A DNA stretch of 64,000 bases from Jacaranda mimosifolia (Eukaryota; Streptophyta; Magnoliopsida; Lamiales; Bignoniaceae). Positions 49,917-61,676 of this stretch are shown here, one piece after another. The notes beneath the pieces are model-generated. The model saw only the letters and a list, made by a program, of their open reading frames with translations. It had not been told where the DNA came from and searched no databases. A program made the position numbers and the translations under genes. Each line of letters begins with the position of its first letter. Position 1 is the first letter of the stretch. Location of the stretch: positions 32,969,032 to 33,033,031 of the forward strand of contig CM032125.1 in NCBI GenBank assembly GCA_018894105.1, read 5' to 3'.

Positions 49917-50945
49917 CCTAAAATATTTGCTGAAAAAATAAATAAAAAAATATGATTAGGTACATCCAAAATATTTATTGGTGTATTAATGTGAATGACA
50001 AACAAATTGAGGATTGGAATCATTAACTAAAACTAATTTTTTCCACCAAGTTAAGATATTTATTGGTATATTAATGCTCCACTAAAATTAAAACTGACAA
50101 AAGATTTCCACCAAGTCAAGATAGCCTGCATCATTAGGCACATGTTACTAGGATGGATACATATTTATTAATAAATCATAATTTCACAAACTGAATGAAA
50201 ATTTAAATTTTAATACAATTCAATATGTAGTACCACAAAATTTAACTCAATAATAATTCTAACAAAATTTGTAATTCAAATAAAAACATAACTCTAACGA
50301 ATATAACAACATATAAAACTAACATAAAATGTAATCCAAGTTTTAACTAATACATAAATCATTATTTCTGTTAAATCAAATTATTATACCAAAAATAATA
50401 AATTATTATTTGAGTTTAACCAACACGTAAATCAAATTTCAACTAAAACATGATTAAGTTTTAACTAATTGAGACAAATTATATAAAATATAATTCATAA
50501 AACTAAAACATAAATCAAATTTTAACTAAAAAATAAACAAATTTTAACTAATTGAGACAAATTATATAATACATATTTCATATAACTAAAACATAAATCA
50601 AACTTTAATTAATGGAGATAATTAACCAAAACATAATGAACATAACTAAAACATAATTAAATTTTAGCATAACTAAAAAACTTACCTCAATCAAGCGAAA
50701 TAATACACAAGTATACACCCTTCAAACCTAAAACAATAACCCAAACAATCATTTTATTTATTTATTTATTTTACTAATTTTATAAAAAATAATAATAATA
50801 AAAAAAATCAGTAACTGTTCATTACTGTTGAAAGTTGCAGTTTGTGACTGCAACTTACTATAAAATTGTGAAACTTGTGAATAGTGCTGTATTTTTGTAA
50901 TTTTTTTTTTTTACTATTTTTTTTATAAAAAAGCCCACTAATTGG

Positions 50946-52576
50946 TCGCAAATTCAAATTTTCTATATTTCCTCCATTTGTATTAGTATGTTTTTTTACA
51001 TCCATATTAGGTTTATTTCATTATTATTCATCGGTCTATCATTGATCAAATATATATATATATAACAACTTTATATTAAATTGGTTAATATGCATTTTCA
51101 ATCACAAATAATATTGTACCAGAAAAAAAATGATAAAAAAAAAAGAGGAAGAATAAGAAGTTAAGCAGAACAACTGATACTTTAATTTTCATTGCTAATA
51201 TTTGGCATAGAAACATTTTGTTTTAACTCATGATTTACACTGACATGCAGATAGTAAAATCCTGACCACTTCATTGTAAAAAAGTAAAGAATAGGAGTAT
51301 GTTCCCAATGACAACATAACTAGGTTACAATATATATTTCCAATGGCAACATAACTAAATTACTTTAATAAATCAGAGAACAAAATCATGTTGCAACATA
51401 CTTATCTACACTTGCTCTATAGACTCTTCACGGTTCATGACTTTGGTTTGTTTCAAGACAGGGAAAATAAGCTTCCACACTGCCCATTCACAAATTTGAT
51501 AATTAATTAGATAATCAGAAACAATGCATAAGAAAATGAACAACAATAAATAAGCTTCCACATTGCATGAGTAAATAGAACTGCAGCCATTGTTGATATA
51601 TATATATGTATATAGGTCCGTACTCACAGTATGTTGTGGCTGCAAACTACTCATTAACAATCTTCACCCATGTATGAGCCCAGCCCATGTCGATTTTTAA
51701 CTGCACAGACATAAATCATGGCAAAAAGCAATTTTAGCAAAGTTCTCTGACCTGAATGCGATACAACATAGGTGGTAATTTCTCAGTTTAAGGACATCAG
51801 GCAATTTGTGGAGAGGAAGCTGGTTACACCTTTGGACTTTGAAATGATTCCTGTCAACATGAAACTCCAAGGATGAAATAACAAATCTTGCCCAAGCAGC
51901 TAAAATTCTGTACCATAAGTGCTCCCTATTCCAGATCGTTTCATCATTTATCCAAGTTTTTCCAATCGGGCAGGAAAAAAGAAGGTTCCCAAATGGAAAC
52001 AATTGAGTACACAACAGGTCCTTCACACTTAGAAGGTTCTGAGCACACTGGAACTGAACAATCTGCAAGCTTGGAGACACCAGCTGATTTGAAAATTTAA
52101 TCCAGGAGCAGTTTCTGAGCACCACAAAGCAATATTTAAGTCCCCCATTTTTTAATAAAATCAAACTGATCATCTTGCTTTATTTTTGGACCTCAAACGT
52201 TTGATTTTCTCTGGCTAAGAGAGCCTTTTCTCTTTGATTTAGCCTGATCCACAGATGAGTTGTTCTCTTCAGCATCTGAGGTCCTTCACCATCAGTTGAT
52301 TGAAGTGCAAGGATCCACCATTTATGCTCATCTTCCTTCGAGTTTGGTTTCACTAAGCTCTCTAAGTATCTCTTCCGAAAAAGAATATCCTCCACGAAAA
52401 TTAAGAGGGTTCTAGAATTCAGAGTACAATTTTTGAAGAGAGAATAAGGTATTGCCAGAGAGCATGCTGGGAAATCACAGGCGTTTGACAGAATCAGTTT
52501 GGCATCAATTGATTTGGAATAAACCTCACTCAAGATATTCAGTTGCCGTCTGGTTATAGTTGCTTGCATCTCCACT
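50946..52576. other. Region with two unassigned minus-strand frames
   Basis: Minus frames at 52575-52180 (131 residues) and 52173-51697 (158 residues) lie end to end. They are less AT-rich than the surroundings, which suggests old coding DNA. They include NSKEDEHKWWILALQSTDGE and HKLPDVLKLRNYH, which I do not recognise with confidence. They could be a broken F-box/LRR-type gene or the upstream part of the GT90 locus read backwards. Left of 51690 I see only AT-rich DNA. Confidence 0.35.
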
Positions 52577-53751
52577 TTGATTCTTGAGAAAACTGTTTCA
52601 GTAAGTTTTCTCCAGCTGATTTACTTGCCGAATATTAGTTTCGAGTTCAATTATCTTTTCATCTCATTAGTAGCCTTCTCTGCGAAGGTAAACAAAGTAG
52701 TGCTAACCAGAATAACAGAAATCCCACTTGACTATCCATTCTGTAACCAAACGAAAACATGCCCAACAAATTACTATCCATCATCCTTCCCAAGAATCGA
52801 ACCACAAAGTTCATCAACTCCTCCATCATGCCCTCATTATTTCTGTTGGATCCATGAAGATCTACGGCCTTGGAAAGACTCGGGGATAACACAGGAAATG
52901 GTTGAAAGAGCCAATAAAACTGCCAATTCTAGATTAGCGATCTTGAATGGGGGGGCTTATTTGGAGACGTACGAGAAATCCTTCCAAACAAGAGATGTTT
53001 TCACATTATGGGGCATTCTTCAGTTATTAAGAAGGTACCCTGGAAAAGTGCCTGATTTGGACTTGATGTTTGATTGTGTCCACTGGCCTGTGATAAAATC
53101 GAGTGACTATGAGGTGCCGGATGCCCTGAAGCCGGCACCTATGTTTCGATATTGTGGGGATGATCTAACACTGGATATCGCTTTTCCTGATTGGTCTTTC
53201 TGGGGTTGGTAAGAAACTCATTATGCTTTAACTTCTACGGTCATTTTTAATCATATGCAACAACATAAGTTGTTTGTTTAAGGCCCGGAATCAATATAAA
53301 GTCATGGGAACAAATGCTGGTTGAACTAAATGAAGGGAACAAAAGAGCACGATGAATTGGTAGAGAGCCTTATGGCTTCTGGAAAGGCAATCCTCAATTG
53401 GCTGAGCAAAGAATGGAACTTCTCAAGTGTAATGTGTCTGATGAACAAGATTGGAAGGCTCCGGTTTATTCCCAGGTAAAGTTATTAATTCCACGCCCCC
53501 CCCCCCCCCCCCACCCCACACACACAATATTTTTATTAGATATTGATCTGCAAAAGCTAATAGGCTATACTTTTTTGAACTACCTTTGATGCAAATCACT
53601 TGATTTAAGCTTGAAAGAAAATGTTTAAATGCGTGATCAACACGTGAGAGCCATGACAATTAGATGTTTGGTAAAAATTCTTACAGGACTGAGTAAAAGA
53701 GTAACTGGAAGGCTACAAACAGTCAGACTTGGCCAGCCAATGTATCCATAG
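52577..53751 (+). pseudogene. GT90 O-glucosyltransferase (rumi-like) pseudogene, partial
   Basis: Exon 1 (to 53208) encodes a membrane-like stretch, then RITEIPLDYPF and the start of the GT90/CAP10 domain: WIHEDLRPWKDSGIT, VFTLWGILQLLRRYPGKVPD and FRYCGDDLTLDIAFPDWSFW. Intron 1 is 53209-53282 (GT..AG, 74 bp); exon 2 is 53283-53475 (PGINIKSWEQML, LLKCNVSDEQDW); exon 3 is about 53687-53751 (EGYKQSDLASQCIH). Stops: Trp to TGA at 53353-53355 and 53690-53692, plus TAA at 53702-53704. The C-terminal half of the domain is absent. The family works in the secretory pathway on O-linked sugars; plant members are poorly characterised. The true 5' start is not identified. Confidence 0.9.
53494..53511 (+). 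repeat. Poly-C tract in intron 2 of the GT90 pseudogene
   Basis: About 18 C in a row after the exon 2 donor, followed by a short CA run. Exact length should be distrusted in any assembly. Confidence 0.85.
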
Positions 53752-54788
53752 GTAATTAATCCATTGAAGTTTGCTGCTTTCTTCCTGTTATATATGACAT
53801 TTAAGAAGAACGTATCGTTTTGTATGATACAGGTATAAGAAGTGTTTGATCATTCATGTGTTAGTCTATAATGGCCTTATCAAGCCAAGATGTGTGTGAA
53901 ATGGCCTAAGTGCCATGGGGGTATAGTAGCCGTGGGTGACGGAATACCATTCTTGGGTATAAACTCGAGTCTGACTTTGATGGGCAAAAAATGAAAGTTT
54001 CGATTTAACAATTTATCAGCTCCAATGGCATTGATGGCATTTATAGGCCTGTTTGAAGGGCAAATCCAAGGAATGGAAGAGAAAAATTAGTCCTAGCAAT
54101 TATAATTAATTGAAAATGCTCAGAAATGACTGTAGCACTAGCATCCTTCATGGATACATTGACACAATATAATGAAATAGGAGATGGAATAGAAAATGAG
54201 ATAAAAGATTTACACCACTAAAACACCTTTCTCAAGGCTAAAAATTATTAAAGTGCTCTTTTTGGGCAGTTTAGGTTATCTATTTCAATTTATGCTTAAT
54301 TTTTATTTTATTTCATGAATATATTGCGTAAATACTAAATAGTTCCTTATAAAAATAATAGATAGAGGATCAAATACACGTGGCGTATACAAGTTACATT
54401 GGAATAGAAGATAAAATACGGAATGGAATAGATGATTCAAAATATTTTTTTGAGGACCCAAATGTATGATATATTTAAAATTACATTAAATGTCCAGAAT
54501 ACCCCTATTTTGGTTGGAATTAAAGACAAGGCCAAAACAGTACCCTTCCATGATAGAATGGCTATGTTTTGGCGCAGCTGGAATCGTACTATTCTAGAGA
54601 CGGAGCTTGATTTTGGAAAATGATTGAGAGGCTCTTAAGGTGCCAAAACGGTATTTATGTCTTTGTATTTTGGAAAATAATGGAAAACTTTTAGTATTTT
54701 TCTGCAGGATCTCTACTACAGTAACATCACCACAATACGATTTTACCACTAAATTGAAGATGAATCGATATGATTTCTCTACACCTAA
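53752..54788. other. Intergenic, dispersed-repeat DNA
   Basis: 54555-54690 is a copy of the block at 42795-42925. The rest has no gene I can support. Confidence 0.45.
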
Positions 54789-54921
54789 GACAGAAATCCC
54801 ACTTTGAATATCCATTTGGCAACCAGACGAAAAGATGCCCAGCAAATTATTATCCATCAGCATTCCCAAGAATGAAGTTACAAATTAACAATCAGACGGC
54901 TTAGCTAGCCGATGCATCCCT
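54789..54921 (+). pseudogene. Second GT90 fragment, internally deleted
   Basis: 54789-54878 matches 52720-52800 (GAAATCCCACTT, then AGATGCCCAGCAAATTATTA). It then jumps to a match of 53719-53751 (CAGACGGCTTAGCTAGCC) and its following intron, up to about 54960. More than 900 bp of exon 1 to exon 3 are missing between. Confidence 0.8.
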
Positions 54922-55811
54922 AGGTATTTCATTTTCTTTCTGTTATATGTTACTTATAAGAAAAACATATTTTTTTTGAGTATTTTACTACATATAGGTG
55001 TATGATTTACATCGAAGGATCTTTGCAGTCTTTGAACAAGAAATATATTCTTGTTTGTGATTCAGTCACATTAATAATAACACCAAACTATATATTAGAA
55101 GTTTAGTGCCGATGCAACACTAATGTCCAATAGAGATAGAAGATAAATGCAGATTTTTAAATTTGCTGCTGATTGGGGTAATGGCCATAAGGTTTATATG
55201 TATATCTCTTAATTTAAACTAGTTTAAATCTTCTATTCCAATATATGACAAGTGTACTAAATATTTTTCATAAAAGAAATTACTAATTTGGAAAATATAT
55301 AGATTAGAAGTTTTTGTAAAACTGCTATAGTCTTGCATGAAAATTAGAAGAGCATATAGATACTTCCCTCCTCATCCTTTTATATGCTGAAAATTTTTCT
55401 TCTATAGCATTTTTTGGCATAAAGGAAGAGATCTTTTTTTTTTTTTTTTTTTTAAGATTTATGTTCATCACTTTCATGGAAAATTTTCAAATCTACAAAA
55501 TTGCATACAAATTGTCCGTACTGCTTTGAGCTGAGCATTGGAGAAGTGAAATTCAAATCCATCCATATATGATAACTAAAAGTACACTATTATTTACAGA
55601 AGCTATAGAGCAAAGAGAAGAGTAGCAATTGCTCACATATACTTACAAATACAATATTTAAGGTTACAATATATAACTTGAACCCACAAATTGCAGCTTA
55701 TGATAACATAAAGAAATACCACACAAATTAAAAAAGACAAAGGGAAAAAAAAAAAAAGAAGACATTTTGTCAATTAGCTATGTATTCTTATTACTTGGAA
55801 ACTGGGACGAG
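54922..55811. other. 3' flank of RLP copy 4
   Basis: From about 55260 it matches the 3' flanks of RLP copies 1-3 (AAAGTACACTATTATTTACA). No gene. Confidence 0.5.
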
Positions 55812-58496
55812 CTACCACCTTAATATTTTGCGAATTACCTTTTCTATAAACTGGTAATAAGCTTCCCTCCAGCTCCTCATGAAAACCAGAACTCCAATGA
55901 CACCCCAAAATCCTGTGGCAAAACCACTTATTACAACTCCATAAAAGTATATCTTTTCAGATTTGTCTCCTCTATCTGTTTCTCCCTGATTCTCAACATT
56001 TGGGGTTTTTGATTCTCCATCAGCAGAACATTTCTTCAGTAATGGAGCTCCACAAAGTCTAGGATTCCCATCATAAATTGAAGGGTCATTAAGAGTTTGG
56101 AGTTGATTCCCCATTGGGATATGTCCGGACAAATTATTGTGCTGACAAGTTCAAATGACTTAGATAGCTCAAATCTGACAAACTGTCTGGGATTTTTCCA
56201 AATAAATTGTTGCTCGAAAGATCAAGAGATTCCAGTGACTCCAAGCCTCCAATCTTTTCAGGAATTTTTCCTCCAAAATGATTGTGTGACAAATTGAGTC
56301 CAACTAAGGCAGACAGATTTATCAACTCTGAAAGAATTTCTCCATCTAGATTATTGTTAGAAAGGTCCAAGTTGACAACAAACATTGCATTTGTGGTGTA
56401 CTCCCGCTCCACTCCTTTCATCACTTGATGGAACCATAGATAATACCAATCGAAATCAAGAAATATATTATTGCTATGTCCCTTGGTCATGCCCATGAAA
56501 TTGCCAATGCAGGTTGGTATCTTTCCTATCAACTTATTGTTAGCAAGGTCCATTACTTGAAGTTTGGATAGTTGACAAAATGCAAAAGGAATTGTGCCAT
56601 AGAACTCGTTATTCCTTAATATAAGAAAACTCAGACCCTGGAGGTACTTTCCAATCCATTCAGGTAATTTTCCAGTTAACTTATTATCACTAACATCCAA
56701 AGCTATTAACTTTGTGCAATTTCTTAAAGTAGAGGGAAGTTATCCTATAAGACTGTTGTTGTTCAAGTGTAACCACTTGAGTGAATAACCTCCTCCAATG
56801 GAATTCGAAATGAACCCTGAAAGCCCATTTGAAGACAATCGCATGACTTCTAGTTTTTCTAAGTTTGCCCAACAGTCAGGAAGATTGCCAGATAAATGGT
56901 TTTTGGAGAGATCTAGACTTTGCAAAATTGTCATTTCACATAATGAATTAGGTATTGGTCCCTCGACAAGGTTGTTGGATAGATCTAATTTGGTCAAATT
57001 TTTGAAATGAAGCCATTTTGGTAAAGTTCCTAAAATGTTGCAATTCGATATATGTAGGTACTTGAGTTCCTTTTGGGTTTGAAGCCATTGTGGAAGCTCA
57101 CCTTCAATTTTGCAAGATGCCATATTTAGTTCTTCTAGTTGGAAAGGAGGCATCCAATCAAATCGCATACTGAAACTGATCGAGTTATGCTGTAAACGAA
57201 GAATTTTTAACTTTGAGAGCCTAGCAAGGTGAGCCTCAAAAAGTGTATCAGTGAATGAATTAAAGTTCAAGAAAATGGTATCAAGATTTGAAAGTTTTCC
57301 TAAAGAAATTGGAATTTTGCCACTCAATTGATTCTTAAGAAGCCGCAAAACTTGCAAGGCTGTCAATTTCTTATTTGAAAGATCCAAATACGTTAATTGC
57401 TTTAATTCACCTACCTCTTCAGGCAACTGACCATGAAACTTATTAAAACCCAAATCTAGTCTCTTCAATTTATGAGTCCAACATCTAGATAAATTTTTAA
57501 AGAGTCCAGAGATCTCTCCATAAAATTGATTACCGATGAGATTCAATGATTCCAATTGGCATTTATCCGAGAGGAATTCATAGATCCAATCTGCCTTGTG
57601 GTGAAGTGAGTTCCCATCAAGTTTGAGATGGACAAGATTCCTTAATCTAAGAAGACGAGATCCAGAAGAGTTATATTTGTTGTAGGATCGAGGACTCTTA
57701 ATGAAGTCATATTATGGAGAAAGCAAGGAAATTCCACGTCAAATGAGTTCCAGCTCAAATCTAAATCTTGAATAGCAGGAATTGAAGAATTCACACTAGC
57801 ATGGTGTAGATGAGTGTTATCAAGTCCACTATAAGACAGGTATAACACTACTATAGAAGGAAGCATGTTGAGTACTTGAATTAAATCTTTAGTTTGACTC
57901 AAGTCGACACCACTCATACCAAGCTGCTCCAGTGATGGAAGATTTGAAGCCCACATGAGATCGTCGACTTTCAGATGTCCTATTCAATTGAGATCAAGTA
58001 TGCGCAAGCTTGAAAGATTGCCAAGATCGTGCAAAACAACACCTCTAAAATTTGATTTGGAGAGATTAAGATATTGCAACTGCTTCATGGAACCACGAAA
58101 TGCAGGAATTGGGCTGAGTTGAAAATCATTCAAACTCAAGTCTCAGTAACTCAGATTCCTCAATTCCAACAAAGAAGAATCGAGTTGCTTACTTAGCAAC
58201 CTGTTACCAGAGCTTGGGTCATATAATTTCGTCTCAATATTTTTGAGATCAAGCCTGATAACATGTCCAATAATTCTGTCACACCCAACACCTTGCCAAG
58301 AACAACAATCTATGGTTGATCTCCATGATGACAATCTGTTGGAAGGATCTGCAAGGCTTGCTTTGAACTTTAGGAGAGCTTTCCTCTCCACTGCTTTGCA
58401 GCCAAAAGTTGTGTTTTCCCCACAACAGTAGATTGCAAACTCCATAATAATTAACAAGATGATGAAATGGAGAATGGTAGAAGACGTCTTCTCCAT
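55812..58496 (-). pseudogene. RLP copy 4: LRR receptor-like pseudogene
   Basis: Start MEKTSSTILHF at 58496, stop at 55812. All RLP parts are present: signal peptide; LRRNT cap (ERKALLKFKASLADPSNRLS, DCCSW); LRRs; island with KGVEREYT; linker NVENQGETDRGDKSEK; membrane helix GVVISGFATGFWGVIG; tail RKILRW. Lesions: Leu to TGA at 58143-58145, TGA at 57984-57986, a 4-bp deletion near 57685, Gln to TAA at 56740-56742, and one extra base near 56142. None is shared with copies 1-3. It is more diverged from copies 1 and 2 than they are from each other, and it has one LRR at the place where copy 3 has three. Confidence 0.93.
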
Positions 58497-59280
58497 ATTA
58501 CAAATAGTCTATCAAAGGAAACAAATGAAAAAAATATCAAATTATGTAGTAGTAGTTGAAGTATAAAGAAACCTTCCAAAGATATAGTTATATACGATCA
58601 TTAATCATATGTCTTGATCAAAGAATTAATCAACCAGTAAATTTATTAAAAAGCAAGACTTATAATTTTACATTTAAAATAGAAATACTAATAGAGGTTC
58701 TAGAAAACTTCAAGGAAAGCATAAAAGTATTCGCCACAAAGCGTGTCAAATTATAGTTTTTAGTCTGGGATTATGGTGCTAAGCTGATCACTTAATATTA
58801 TTGAAGTAGTTTCCTTAATAAAAAAATTCTGTAGCAGTTGAAATAGCATGCTAATTTCCGAAGATATAGGTATATATAATTAGTTATTATTGTTGTTTAT
58901 ATGGAGCAGGATATGATCGTTAATTATATGTCTTCATCATAGAATTAATCAACTAATATTGACCTTAATCAACTAACTTAAGGTCAACTTTGGTAGGTTG
59001 GATTAATTGACCTTGACGTTGACATTGACCTTGATGTTGATTTGATGTTAATGTTGATGTGATTTACATATTTAGTGTTACTCTAAATATGTAATAGGTA
59101 GATAAGTTAACTATTGTAATTGAGGTGTTTAAAATAATTTAAAATTTAGGAAAATAAATATTGCTATTTTGATAATTTAAATAACATCTTGTGGCTAGGG
59201 CCGATGAACAACAATCAAATTATGAAAATTAATCAAATTAAACCAATTTATTAAATAATTAAAGTTATTGATCAAGATCA
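58497..59280. other. 5' flank of RLP copy 4
   Basis: Matches upstream flanks of other RLP copies in short blocks (CTTCCAAAGATATAG near 58570; TATGTCTTCATCATAGAATT near 58930). A repeated TTGACNTTGANGTTGA run lies at 59010-59055. No gene. Confidence 0.5.
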
Positions 59281-59733
59281 CACTACAAGAAAAAGAAAAA
59301 TTAGTGACAAAAGAGTAAGTGACAACAGAAAAGTTGTTACTAATTATGTATATTAAGTGACAAAAGATTTAGTTTTGTCAGTTTAATAATTCCTACAAAC
59401 TAAATAGTGACAAGAATAGTATTTAAGTTGTCACCATAGACAATTAGTGACACACCTATGGTGACAATAAAAATCTTGTCATAAATCATAGTGACAATTT
59501 TTATTGTCACTAGGTTGTCACTATAGAGGTGTCACTAATTGTTAATTGTGACAACTTCAAACATTAATTTTTGCCAGTATTGAGTCATATTGTGACAATG
59601 TAAAAGTTATTGTCATTTAAAAATTATTATTAATGACAAAACAAAAGTTATTGTCACTTATTACATATTATTAGTAACAACTTTTACATTGTCACTTATA
59701 ATTTTGTCACTAACATTATATTTTTTTGTAGTG
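59281..59733. mobile_element. CACTA-type MITE, 453 bp, complete
   Basis: CACTACAAGAAAAAG at the left, TTTTTTTGTAGTG at the right, 3-bp duplication TCA at 59278-59280 and 59734-59736. The inside consists of GTGACAA/TTGTCAC repeats in both orientations and no coding sequence. This is the intact model for the decayed copies at 6075 and 19455. Confidence 0.93.
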
Positions 59734-61572
59734 TCACATCAACTTTGGAGTAAATTGAATTATTAATTTCATTTCTGAAGTTTTAATTTTAAGCTCTCCC
59801 TCTCTCTCCTTTCAAAGAGAAAAATCATATGATCAAAATACAACATATATATATATATATATCCACAAAATATTCATTACTAAAATTATTAGAACAGCAA
59901 CTATCTACAATTAACTTTGTAACTAAATTATTATGACAAGAAAGATGAGGTTTCATTGCAAGAACAAAACCTGTAACAGAGTCCAAATATACCAAACATA
60001 AAGGAATTTGATATAAATAGATTTCTTATGTAATTAAATATCTTATATTAGTGAAGATTTTATGCTTTTTAGATTATATTGAATTCAATATTGAGTTATA
60101 TTTTCTTTAAGACTGTTTACTTAGTAAACCCATAAATACTCAGTTTTTTCGTCTATATTTTTTTTGGTTACTTTTCCTACATCATAACCAAATTTTCATC
60201 TTGCTTCCACAATAATATTAAGTTTTTATAATTTATTTAATTTTATTACTTTAATTTTCTTATTAATTATCAAAGTTTTTTCATAATTAAATTCTTTATC
60301 AAAATATTTCATCAGTACAATACTATCCTAAACAGACTGAGGTTAGACCCTTGAAATTATACAACATTTTATTTCAGTCACAAAATATTTCCTCCATTTA
60401 CATCATTTCTACTTTATAAATTAATCTCTTTTTATATTCATAGGCTGCGTTTGATTGCTTTGATGTGATGAGGTATAATATACATGAATGGGATAAGCAT
60501 GCTAAATATAATTGTGTGTGAATATATATGATACTAGCATATATTTTAATATCTTACCTAAAATACCCCAATATAAAGAAAGATTAAAATCATTTATTCA
60601 AAAAACTCAATTGGCAATCTATATTGGAACAGGAAGATGTAGAAAGATACTATTCACAAATAAGGACGGATGGATTCATGAAAAAAATTTATACGATCAA
60701 TTAAAAAATTAAAAAAGAAGGATGGATTCATTAAAATATTATCTACATCTTATTTGTACTATTATACTAGTATATGCTCCCTATTATGCACGAATCAAAT
60801 TAATTACAATTAAAAGTATAACTCGTATATATATACATATTATTTTAATTTCATCAAAATTTAATTTAATTCATGATACAGTTTTTACTATAATACATGG
60901 TACCAAATCAACTTTGATTCTTTAACAATTCACAGTAATTCTATTTTTATTGTAACACAAGATTCTTCCTCTTTTGTGGAAAATGCTCGTATCAATAATT
61001 ATGATTTTGCATATAGACAATTCCTTAATATCATTTTCATTCCTAACAAAGTATTTTCTTTGTGCCTTGGTATCTATCAGCCCTATATGGGCAGATGATA
61101 ATCAATTCTAGAAACATATTTCACAATTAATTTATTGAAATATTGCTGAGTGGGTAAAACAACGGGTTTTGATTCATGCCATTTGGAAGTCTAAATCTTG
61201 GTTCTAGCATATATCCATTTTCTTATACTCCATTATTCCTGTAAAAAGAAGTGTTGGACCTATTGGTTTACCATTCATCCCTCGTCTAGGAATTGAAAAC
61301 TTTCCATGTACAATATCATAATGTGTGACATCAAAGATAATAAAAAGTCATATATTCATCATCACATCTATTAAAAGTATAATATAAAAATGCAAAAACA
61401 CTTATATTTTTCCATATCCAAATATATATATATATATATATTTAACGCAATTCAAACAAAATAATAAAAATTTGATATTGTTTGAAAAAAAGTAAAAATA
61501 ATGAACAATATTGGGAGAAACTTAAACAAAATGTGAAGACTGTGTTAAATTATCTTAAAAAATAAGCATTAT
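59734..61572. other. AT-rich region, no gene recognised
   Basis: Short plus-strand frames at 60512-60712 and 60722-60925 have no features I can name. The unusual texture of 60540-61330, with few long AT runs, could reflect inserted organelle DNA, but I could not confirm a match. Confidence 0.35.
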
Positions 61573-61676
61573 ACATTTGAAGCCCACATGAGATCATCGA
61601 CTTTTAGAAGATTTCCTGCAGGCTCCGAGTAAAGATCAAGTATGCTCAGGCTTGAAAGGTTGCCAAGATGGTGAGG
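61573..61676 (-). pseudogene. Orphan RLP fragment, one LRR and part of the next
   Basis: Minus strand reads HHLGNLSSLSILDLYS, then a short variable part, then LLKVDDLMWASN, matching the third and fourth LRR of RLP copies 3 and 4. Nothing of the RLP lies on either side. Confidence 0.8.

Larger units (their letters stand above)
47665..50942. repeat. Large inverted repeat, arms about 1.44 kb
   Basis: Left arm about 47665-49112, right arm about 49507-50942, loop about 394 bp. Arms match along their length with a few percent differences by eye; for example the left arm lacks one base near 48787, and TGG in the left arm is TAG in the right at the end of the coding part. Inner ends are GCAAAATATATGAACT and its inverse. 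Confidence 0.95.
47218..50945. mobile_element. CACTA-like element carrying an inverted-repeat gene
   Basis: Left end CACTACAAAACAAACTAAC at 47218, followed to about 47670 by many GTGACCG and GGTCACAAAT subterminal repeats in both orientations. It runs into a large inverted repeat with plant-mobile-domain sequences. No matching right terminus (GTAGTG with GGTCAC repeats) was found near 51000, so the right end seems lost, and the right boundary given is that of the inverted repeat. Confidence 0.7.

Noticed and set aside
47665..50942. Inverted repeat as an assembly artefact
   Set aside because: The arms differ by scattered substitutions and small indels, which a simple fold-back of one read would not give. 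I keep it as real, subject to long-read confirmation.
61140..61215. tRNA-like phrase
   Set aside because: The arms do not pair convincingly, the T-loop GGTTCRA box is missing (GGTTCTA) and there is no matching acceptor stem.
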